NCBI GenBank assembly: GCA_015956445.1
Contig: WIUZ02000007.1
Span: 186,001 to 250,000, forward strand
Direction of reading: 5' to 3'
DNA length: 64,000 nt
From: Thelephora terrestris
Taxonomy: Eukaryota > Basidiomycota > Agaricomycetes > Thelephorales > Thelephoraceae
Positions 1-13,500 of the stretch are shown here, piece by piece. The notes beneath the pieces are model-generated. The model was not told the origin of the DNA, made no database searches, and saw only the letters and a list, made by a program, of their open reading frames with translations. The position numbers and the translations under genes are program-made. How positions within the stretch are numbered: the first letter of the stretch is position 1; each line of letters starts with the position of its first letter.

Positions 1-526
1 CGATCCCTTTATTGGTGATGGAAAAGTAGAAGTTTGGGGGATACTTGTGCTTGTCAATCAAGTGCAGGCGCCTCCCTTTGGGCGTCGTAAACGTGCTCTT
101 ACAATTCACGTTAAAGCAGGCAAACTGCAGGTTACAGCATGAGATAAGGTGGGTACACGCACCGGTACGAACGACTCACGATGCGTTCTCCTCTGTCTTT
201 CTTTATTTCTGCGATTGGATTGTGACATTCTGTTTGATGCTGGTAAGTGTGAGCAACTCGGAAAACAAGGGGTGGATGCTTGTAGATAAGCGTACAAGAT
301 CAAGGAATCGTTGTTCAGGAAAAATCCGATTACAACCCTCGGCGGAACAGACGTGAGCATGGCAGGTTGAGTAATGCGATTCCATCTCGCTTGCACTTTC
401 CAGTGTTGTCGGATGCTTGTTGCATGTTGGGGGCAGCTCACAGATGAATGGATTCGCGGATTGAGGTATACGGGTCGTTTTAGCAGGCGAACTCGAGGGT
501 GAATTGTTTCGGTGTCGTTTCGACAT
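1..526 (-). CDS. C2H2 zinc-finger protein, ZNF511-like (partial, cut by left edge)
   Basis: Three exons are visible: 526-296, 239-180 and 124 to the window edge, separated by GT-AG introns of 56 and 55 nt. Spliced, the protein starts MSKRHRNN, has a Ser/Pro-rich N-terminus, then an ICELPPTC segment and two C2H2-like units: a Cys pair in HVCSAEGC followed by LHQTECH, and a second unit (FACFNVNC...RRLHLIDKH) followed by YPPNFYFSITNKGI. This order resembles the ZNF511 family of small nuclear zinc-finger proteins, whose function is poorly known. The ATG at 526 is the first that joins the conserved frame. The gene diverges from VPS10. The 3' end lies outside the window. Family assignment comes from recall of the pattern, not from a search. 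Confidence 0.75.
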
Positions 527-713
527 GTTTCGGCATTCGTCTCGATTCCTGAAGTCGATTGTATCTCGTCCCGTTGGTGGAGGGTGACGAAGGAGTCCAA
601 AGTCACGGTCGGTGTGGAAACGGAACACCGCTGACTGGCGCTGACGCACGTCACTCCCACACCCTCCATCTACTTGTACGAAATCCACGCAGGCGGTTTC
701 AATCAGGGCAGCG
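527..713. promoter_or_regulatory. Short divergent promoter, zinc-finger gene / VPS10
   Basis: Only 187 bp separate the two start codons, so both 5' UTRs and promoters must fit here. I see no clear TATA box; the region is mixed in composition. The bidirectional role is inferred from spacing alone. Confidence 0.5.
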
Positions 714-3700
714 ATGGGCTCTACATTCAAGGGTCCGCTATTGCTGGCCTTGTTAATAACCTTTCTATCCGCCCTCTTTGCGAACGCCCAAGAGCCAGAA
801 TCACAGATCACATACTTCGCCAATCTGCCCACCAGCCTCTTCTTCTTCGAAGACACTTCTGCAAGTTCACCGCGTTTCGACTATATTCATGCTCAAATTA
901 ACGCTCATCATGTAGGCCGTTGTTTATCTCGATGTGGTCAAGGGCGAGGTCCATATCTCACAAGACGAGGGCAAGACTTGGGACCGCGCGGATATTCCAT
1001 ATGGTCAGGCGAGCATGGTAATACCACATCCATTCGACTCCAAATACGTGCGTAACTCCCCTGGTCGCTGCACCCACTGCCTAATGGTGTCCTTTGACAG
1101 GCGTTTATCCTCACGAAGGACAAGACCCACTACCGCACCGCTGATCGAGGCAAGTCATGGCAATCATTCGAAATGCCTGCTGCTCCGGCATTTGTGGCCA
1201 AACCCTTGTCATTCCACGTGGACCCCAAAAAGTATGATTATATCCTTTACCAGGGAACGACTTGTGAGCCGTTCGGATGGGGAGAGAGGTGCTACGACGA
1301 GGTTGGTGTGTCATTGCTGCGCTGCGCCCATCATCATATTCATCGGGATCATACAGACGTACTACACCAAAGACGGATTCGCAACCTCCAAGGCCCTCCT
1401 ATCCGAAACATCGAGGTGTCAGTTCGCTCACAGCACCAAGGACTTCAAACATGATGCGCATGAGGATCTCATCTATTGCGTTGGTTTCGATACCTCATCC
1501 TCTACCGGCAGTCACTCCCTATCCGCAAGCAAACTCTTCTCCAGCACAGACTTTTTCGAGGATGATAACAAGGTGGAAGACCTTGGAATTGGGAAGAATG
1601 CCCGTGGCGTCGTGGCATTCGCCATCCTTTCCAAATTCGCGGTCGTCGCCCTCAAGGATCTCACTCCTGGCGCAGAGAATGAAATGCTTCTCTATGTCAC
1701 CGTAGACACGAAAACTTGGGCAAAGGCTCGTTTCCCACATGCGTCGTCAGCTCGCCTCAGAGAAAATGCATACACCATCGTCGAATCCACCACTCACTCC
1801 CTCGCCGTTGATGTCGTACTTCAGGACATGAGCACCATCGGCACGCTGTTTGTCAGCAATTCCAACGGAACATACTTTGTCGAGAGTCTCAGGGATACCA
1901 ACCGAAACGAAATGGGCTACGTCGACTACGAGAACCTCTACGGTGTCGAGGGTGTCGGATTAGCTAACATAGTTTCAAACGCTCAGGAGGTCGAGTCACG
2001 TCGCGCACCCAAGCAGCTCAAAACGAGAATCACGTTTGATGATGGAAGGACCTGGCAGTCGGTAAGGGCACCATCGCAAGACGCCGAAGGGAAGCGGATA
2101 CCCTGTAATCCAGCGGATGCGGATGTCTGTTCGTTGCACCTCCACTCTGTTACGATTCCCCACAATTTTGGGCGTATCTTTTCCTCCCCGGCGCCAGGCT
2201 TGGTGATGGGAGTGGGATCAGTTGGTGAATCGCTCAAACCCTACGAAGAATCCGATACTTTCCTCAGTACGGACGCCGGTGTCACCTGGTCCATGGTCAG
2301 ACTCGACGCGCACAAGTATGAGTTTGGTGATTCAGGGAGCATTCTTGTAGTTGTAAACGACGAAGAGACTACGGATAGCGTCAGCTACTCTACGGACTTT
2401 GGCAGAACCTGGTGAGACGCTACATCAACTTGCATACACTCCTTGCTCATGCTCCACCCAGGAAGTCGTTCAAGTTTGGAGTCAAGCTTAGAGCTCGGAT
2501 CCTCACCACTGTCTCAGACTCTACTTCGCAAAAATTCATGCTCGTTGGTCAGGTCGACAAGAGGGAACAACAGGGCGATGGTCGTTTCGTCACCGTGTTC
2601 CTGGATTTCGCCAACACGAGGACACGCCAATGCGGTGACAATGACTTTGAAGACTGGTACGCTAGGACTTCGAAAGGAAAGGAGTGTTTGATGGGTCACA
2701 AGGTTCGTGTGCTCTGCGTTGAATGCTTTCGGTGCTCTCTGACGATTTTGGGGGCGTCCTCAGCAATGGTACAGAAGGAGAAAGGCGGATGCCAATTGTT
2801 ATGTCGGTCATAAATTTGAAGATCCGCGCGAACGCGAACAGAATTGTCCGTGCGAAGACGATGATTATGAATGGTACCGTTTTCTATCGTCCACAATTCC
2901 TGCGGCTTATCACCTGGGTCTGTAGCGACTACAACTTCATTCGAAACGGTGACCAGTGCGTTCCAGCTGGCCCTGAACCGGTGCCACCCAATGTCTGCGC
3001 AGGGAACGATCCGGACGAAACGTATTACGGCTCTTCTGGCTACCGGTTAATACCTGGGAACACTTGCGACAAAGATCGAGGTTTGAAGAAGGACGAGCCG
3101 CTCAAAAAGCCGTGTTCTAATGGTAATGGTGGTCTACCTCTTTCTGTCAAACCGGGACTAACGTGTTCTCAGCACAACCCGCCGAGGGAGAAATCACACA
3201 TCGAACGGTGCGGAGCATTCTGATGGTTGATGGCCCCATGAAGACTAACACCCGTCTAGTTCGAATTCCCATCTTTCGTGGTCCAGTTTGCGTACTTTGA
3301 ACAGTCCACGGTAAGCTGACATCGAGGTGTCCCCGGGATCGCGTCGCTGAAGTGGATCTAGACCATTCTCGTTCGCTTGGCCGACTTTTCCCTCTGGCAA
3401 TCGAGCAATGAAGGATACGGGTGGATGCAAATTGACCCCGAATCAACCTTCCTGGCATTTTACCACCATAAATATACGCCAGATCGCGCATACGCCATCA
3501 CCCCCGAAAAGAAATTCTTCTACACGACAAATACCGGTCGTTCGTGGCATTCCGCCGAGGCGCCGACTACACCAAACTCCTTCGGCCTCGGCGTACTCCA
3601 TTTCCATCCGGAATCTGACTACCTCATTTGGACCGGTGACGAGGATTGTAACGAACGTGGCGAGGACTGTCATGCTGTGGCGCACTATTCGAGGGACAAC

Positions 3701-5947
3701 GGCCGAACGTGGGCTCTGCTGGATAAGTATGTCAGGAACTGTGCTTGGGCTAGAGATGCGACGCTGTTCACCGACCCCACCGAAATCATTTGCGAGTCAT
3801 ACAGGGATAAAACCGGTAACCAGAGATTCTTCCAGATGGACAACCCTCTCGAGTTGATCGAGGGGACGGACTATTACAGGAAGAAGAAAAAGCTGTTCGA
3901 TCATGTTGTCGGGTTCGCCAAGTTCTCAGAGTTCCTGATCGTTGCTGAGGTTCGTGAACCTTTGCATGCACGTTGTCGTTCCCGTTCACCAAACCGTTCG
4001 ATCCAGTACCAGCAACAGAAACAAGCGCTCGATGTCCAGGTTTCTTTGGATGGAGTGAACTTTGCGGCTGGTTTATTCCCACCAACCATGCGACCTGATC
4101 AACATGTTGGTTCTGTTCAATAGGCATCTGAGGATCGGAATCTAACTTTTGGTTCCTAGGCTTACACGATACTGGAGTCAACTACCAACTCTATCTTCTT
4201 GCATGTCACCATTTCCGAGGCTCCGAACCCTTACTGGGGAAACATCCTGAAATCCAACTCGAACGGAACCTACTTTGGTCTTTCTATGGACTACGTTAAC
4301 CGCGACGAACGAGGGTACGTCGACTTTGAGAAGATGATTGGCCTGGATGGGATTGTGATCATCAATGTCGTGGCCAACCCGGGGAACGCTACTTTGACAG
4401 GGGGGAAGGAATTGCGGACACTTATCAGTCATAACGATGGTGTGTGATATGATGCAGTGCTGGAGTGGAGCGCTGACGTTCTTGGTAGGAGGGACATGGA
4501 AGCCAATCGTGCCTCCGAAGATTGACTCTCACGGTAACAAGTATGAGTGCGATACGACGGTATGTGACGACGATGGGCGTTGGTCCACCTACTAATTCTT
4601 CATCTAGAAATGCGGTCTCCATCTTCACGGGTACACGGAACGTTTCGACCCTCGAGCGACGTTCAGCACGCCATCAATTCCAGGCCTGATCATGGCTGTC
4701 GGGAACGTCGGAGAACGGCTTGTTGGTTACACAGATAGTGACACGTTTTTGAGCCGGGACGCAGGGTTCACCTGGGAGGAAGTCCACAAGGATGCCCACC
4801 TTTTCGAGTTTGGAGACTCCGGTTCGATTCTGATCATGGCCAACGACGAGGGGCCTACCGATCACGTGCTCTTCAGTACCGACGAGGGATTGAATTGGAG
4901 GGAATACAAGTTCAGCGATCAGCCGGTGAGGGTGAGGTCGATCGCTACCGTTCCGACGGACACGAGCAGGAGGTTCATCTTGTTTGGCTACTATGGACGA
5001 TCGTCAAACTGGATCGCGATCCATATCGATATGACCTCGCTCACACACAAGAAATGTGTGCTGGATTTGGAAGATCCGGGAAAAGACGATTTTGAACTTT
5101 GGAGTCCAAGCGAGGAGCGTGAGGAGAGGTGTTTGTTTGGTCGTCAGGTACGGGTTTCTGTCTCTGGTTTGGGTCGTGGTTCTTACTCTCGTGTTTGATA
5201 GACTCTGTACCACCGTAGGGTGAGGGATCGTAACTGCTATGTGGGAGACCAACCAAAGTCGATAGAGAGGGTCGTAAAGAACTGTGCTTGCATCGAGAGC
5301 GACTTTGAATGGTGAGCGCGCAAGCCTCTGTTACCTTTCCCAACGCTCACCCTTTGTTAGCGAGTTTAACCACGAACGAGATGCGTCTGGGGAGTGCTTG
5401 TTGGTCTCGGGGCTCCAAGCACTGTCAAGCGATGATTCTTGCAAGGGCGATGACGACTACTGGTACGATCGTACGGCATACCGCAAGATCCCACACTCTA
5501 GTTGTGAAGGTGGGATCCGACTCGACAGAGGACCGTCACATGTCTGCCCAGGCTTCAGGGCGCACAACGCATTCTTCTGGCTCATGGTTTTCTTGCTGCC
5601 CTTTGGATTCACCTCTGTGATTGGGTACTGGTATTACCGTCGGAGCGGAATGGCAAGAGGGTACGATCGTCTTTCTTTCTGTTTTCCGGAGGTCTCACTC
5701 GTTTTTTTTCTATAGCACGATCCGGTTGCCGGGTGACAATGCGTATGGTTACGGGCAGGGGTCGGGGGCTTTGGACACGTTGGCTTCGGTGCCTTGGTTC
5801 GTTATCGGCGTTCTTGGCATCGCCTGGGAGAACGTATCGTCGCTGGTTGGCTCTGTCACTGCTGGGTATAGAACGAGGAGAGGGTACAGGGATGTACCGG
5901 TGGATGAGGACGCTCAGGTGCTTCACTTTGAAGATGAAGAGGAGTGA
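714..5947 (+). CDS. VPS10: Vacuolar protein sorting receptor Vps10 (sortilin family)
   Basis: Type I membrane receptor that carries carboxypeptidase Y-like hydrolases from the late Golgi to the endosome/vacuole. The N-terminus is a signal peptide ([18 protein letters not shown]), followed by ITYFANLP and FFFEDTS. Two tandem Vps10 domains are seen, each with Asp-box strands such as [23 protein letters not shown] and DNGRTW, and each ending in a Cys-rich 10CC segment (around 2600-3170 and 5080-5540). A single transmembrane helix near 5560-5640 ([20 protein letters not shown]) is followed by a cytosolic tail ending in acidic HFEDEEE. At least ten short introns restore one frame of roughly 1,500 residues, the usual length for fungal Vps10. 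The first intron appears to be GC-AG. No damage was seen. Confidence 0.95.
861..915 (+). other. GC-AG intron in VPS10
   Basis: The 55-nt intron begins GCAAGT and ends ATGTAG. Joining TCT at 860 to GCC at 916 gives DTSAVVYLDV, matching the Vps10 N-terminus. The nearest GT, three bases inside, would shift the frame away from the conserved protein. GC-AG introns are a known minor class with a strong donor consensus, as here. Confidence 0.75.
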
Positions 5948-9773
<3,826 letters not shown>

Positions 9774-10511
9774 CCGACCTCACAGACTTTCCTACGCTCG
9801 CGCACGAAACGATACCATTTTATTTGGTCATCCACGGACTTTTTCATGGTTTTCACGATCGAACTGTTTTTCTTTCTTTAATCGCAGCCACCCTCGGGCA
9901 TACACTATCGGATTCCCTTTTCGGTATAGGAATCATTAACCACGGCCTAGCCGCGCTTTTTCTTTGAACCTCCTTTTCATGCCTTCCGGATTCTTGCTTG
10001 ACGTCGACTAACGATCTTGGCTACTTTTTTGTGAGCTTTGCACGGGATGATATTTCACGGATTTTCTTCCTTCCACCTCATTACTTTTGGACTTTTTTTG
10101 TTGTTTTGCTTGTTGTAGTCGACGTCGTTCGTCCCCGGAGGTTACGAAAAACTCTTAAACGCTTAGACTGACTTTCATTGGTATATCGCGTGGGGATCGG
10201 ACAATCGTCTTCACATATTGAGCACAATCGGGTCTTTCGTTCAAAGGCAGCGCCTAATTCGAAGTGCATGAACAGGCCCGGACATTAAGCCATTTGAGAA
10301 ACATATGAAGCGAGTCTGAAAGGCGTGCGTTCGAGAGAATGGAACTGTTGCTTGCATCGTGTTCAGCTTGCTATTCCTGCGGGATCTTGGCGTTAATAAT
10401 ACTCCTGACGTCCTCGAGGTAAATTTTTGAATTGCACGTGCGGACTGCGTGAAAAGCCAAGCTTCGACTGTACCTGAGTATAAGTACACCCCTTCCGACA
10501 AATCCCAAGAA
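9774..10511. other. Convergent intergenic region, no gene recognised
   Basis: About 740 bp between two genes that end facing each other. T-rich in the first half (for example around 10080-10120), as expected for a 3' UTR. No coding pattern or RNA gene recognised. Confidence 0.5.
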
Positions 10512-13500
10512 TCACGAGGGCGGTGCTGTGGCACCCTCAGGATCCTCAGGCAACACCACATCCTCACACGACCCCAACGCCCTCTTCCACAACCCGCTCT
10601 TCTCCGCCAACGTCGCCCGATCTCCCACAATCACCAGCGCCAACTTCGCCCTCGTCCACATCACGTTCAACCTCCTCTCGTCCTCGACGAACCCGATCTC
10701 CCGCTCGACGTTGCACCGGACGGTGGAAAAGATGACGATCTCGCTCTCCCGTCCCTGGAACGAATCGATCGTGTGCACGCCGACGCCGGGCGGGACCCGG
10801 CTCTTGAGCTCGGAGACTTGCTTCGCGTACGGGCTGAGGACGGTTATCTCCGGCTTCTTCTCGTCTTTCTTTGAGTTCGAGGCCCCATCGTCGCCGCTTC
10901 CGACTTGTGGCTCTGGGCCCCTGTCGACGGCTTTTCCCTTTCCCTTGGGATCGCCCTTCGGTTTGTTATCTTCCTCTGGCGCGTCCTTGGTGGTAATAAG
11001 CAGCTTGATCACCTTCTGCACGACCTCTGCCTGTCCCACGTTACTCTTCGACCTCCCTCCCATATCCTCCTCGGACCCGCACTGAACGAACACGATCGGC
11101 ACGACCACCCCGTGCTCCAACGGCCACGGGAACTTTGAGCCCTTCAAAACCGCGAGGCGAGCCGAGGCGTCAGTTATCCCCGTCTTCAACCGACCCTTGT
11201 AGAATTCGTTCGAGGGGAAGACCGCGAGTTGCTTTGGGAATCGATACTGGACCTGTATGTTGAAGTGCGTTGAGTGAGGGGGGGGGGCATCTTCCACGAG
11301 AATGGGAGCTTACGTTTAGCATAGTTTTGGACATGCCCTTGGCGTTTGGACCCGTGTAAAGCCGCTCGAGCATCGAAACGTCGTGAAGAAGGGCTCCCGC
11401 CATCTTTCTAACCATCGGGCGGAGTTGGACGCTGAACGATCGTGTGTATCAGCCTCAGAGCCACAAGTGCTTTACGGCTACAGCGCCAAAACGCGTACTG
11501 ATCTCCAACGAGCACCGCTTTCTTGCATCCCTTGACCAACGGAACGAGAGCGCACGCCTCGGTGATCTGAGACGCCTCGTCGATGATCGCGATCTCGAAA
11601 TTCACTTTCCTGAGCGTCCCCAACCCGGCGCCGGCGCAAGTGGTGAACACGATCTTTGCGGACTTGACTCGTTCCTGGGCTTTCTTGGCCAACCGGTTGT
11701 TCTCGTTCATGTCCCCTCCTACGCGAGCGTCGATCGTGTAGTCCTGCAGAGATTTGCTGACTTTCAGACTGTCCGTGGCGACGCGGAGGATCTGGTCGTT
11801 CGGGACGATGTCTTCTTCAGCGTTCAGTTTGATGAACCGCTCGAGGACGTTATCGACGGCTAGACAGGCGATGCGCCCGGTCGAGTTTTGGATGCGCACT
11901 ATGGAAAAGAGAGCCTTACCGTTGTGGGTGGAGGCGGTCATGAGAATCTTCTCTTCTTCATCCAGAGTTTTGAAAAGCTTTCGCAGAATTTTCACAACCA
12001 CTGTGGTTTTCCCGGTTCCTAAAAGGTCACTGGGGTTTAGCTCACATTCACATACTGAGGGATTTATGGGGTAACCTGGCGGTCCCCAAATCAGCGCCAG
12101 TGGACTATCACATGATTCCACCGCCCTGACTTGGTTCGGGTTCAGCCCATCCTCGTCAAGGTCACCGTCGATATCCCTGTCGGCATCGTCTTCATCGGCT
12201 TGACCACCCGTCTTGTTCTGGAGTTTCCCAACGATCAAGTTGCTGAAGGCGCAGCAAACGCGACCATCGTTGACGAGCCTTCCGACTGCATCTAACATCG
12301 CTTTTGCCGTGGCTTCCGGTCGGGTCTACGTCAACTCTATCTCTCGCGCAAAACACTGATCAGCTTGACTCACCCACACTCCCAGCATTGTACATCTTCC
12401 ATTGCATTCGCTCATACTCCGGGGGTAGCGGATACTGCAGTTCCATCTTCATCTCGCCCTTCTTCGCCAACACCACAACGGCGTCTATGACCTGTTTGCC
12501 ACCAACCCAGCCCTTTTCCGGATCCGAAGCAGCCTGTAACCTGACGTGAGAGTGAATCCTGACCGCTGTGGGTTCGTCGACCCGGACGTGCGCAATGACT
12601 TGGGTTGGTTCGTCGGGTTCTGGGATCAACCGCACGGTCGCCGGGGCTGGACCCTTCCCTCTTGCCTTCTTCGGCCGACCTTGATCGTTGCACGGGCATT
12701 CATCAGCAGCCTCTTCTGCGCGATCGAAGGTAATCCCCAGGGCGTGTTTATGCGCATACTCCATCATCGGCGACCGGGATATGACACTCGTACGGCATTC
12801 GTAAAGTACAAGCAAGATCTCTTGGACGAGTTCAGAGGATCGAACTGAAAGCGAAGCCAACAAAAGAAGGTGGAGGTAATCGTCCATGGAGATTCTCGCA
12901 ACGCTTTCCGCGATCTTCTCCAACGCGACCAAAGCTGCGATGCCCATTTGGTTTGCGGACTTGACGATATTTTGAACGATCGTCAATTCGAGACCGTGTA
13001 AGAACGGAGACACGAAACGGTCTTCGGTCGGCGGTTGTGTCTTCAAGAGGCAGTAGACGAGCGGAGGGTGCCTCTCGATCCAATACTTGGTCACATCCAC
13101 GTTCATGCGCTGAATCGGGGCGATGATCGTGTAGAACGCCCAAAACAGTTCGTCGTACGCGTGATTGTCGAGGCATAGCGCAAGGACTTTTTCGACGTCC
13201 GCTATCTCCTTGGTCTGAAGCACGGCTTGGATTTTTTCCCGTGACGACTTTGGGATGAACAACTCTTTCATCCACATACGGTCGCCTTCAGACCAGTCGA
13301 CTTCTTCGAGCCTGTTTATGGTGAACGGTAGTTTCTGCTGGGCAAGCCTGCGAATGTAGGCCTCCGTTTCAACACTGGGAGGCCATTAGTACTGCGGATG
13401 AGGGGGTGGGATTTCCTTACTGTTCAAAGTACAAGTCGAACAACTGGTGCGCGACCCGGTCCCTGTTTGACACGACGTGAAGTTCGATCGTGGTCACCGG

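Noticed and set aside
203-856. 217-codon minus-strand frame reaching into VPS10
   Set aside because: Only its last part, from 526 down, belongs to the zinc-finger gene. The part above 526 overlaps the VPS10 signal peptide exon and has no family resemblance.
11408-12298. Helicase without a proper Walker A (GPPGYPINP)
   Set aside because: A 57-nt intron separates GPPG from TGKTT; spliced, the motif is complete.
10512-13277. Helicase as a gene separate from the RdRP
   Set aside because: No stop, gap or promoter lies between them; the exon upstream of the Met at 13277 continues the same frame (YIRRLAQQKLPFTINRLEEV) and splices to earlier exons. The fusion model fits better.
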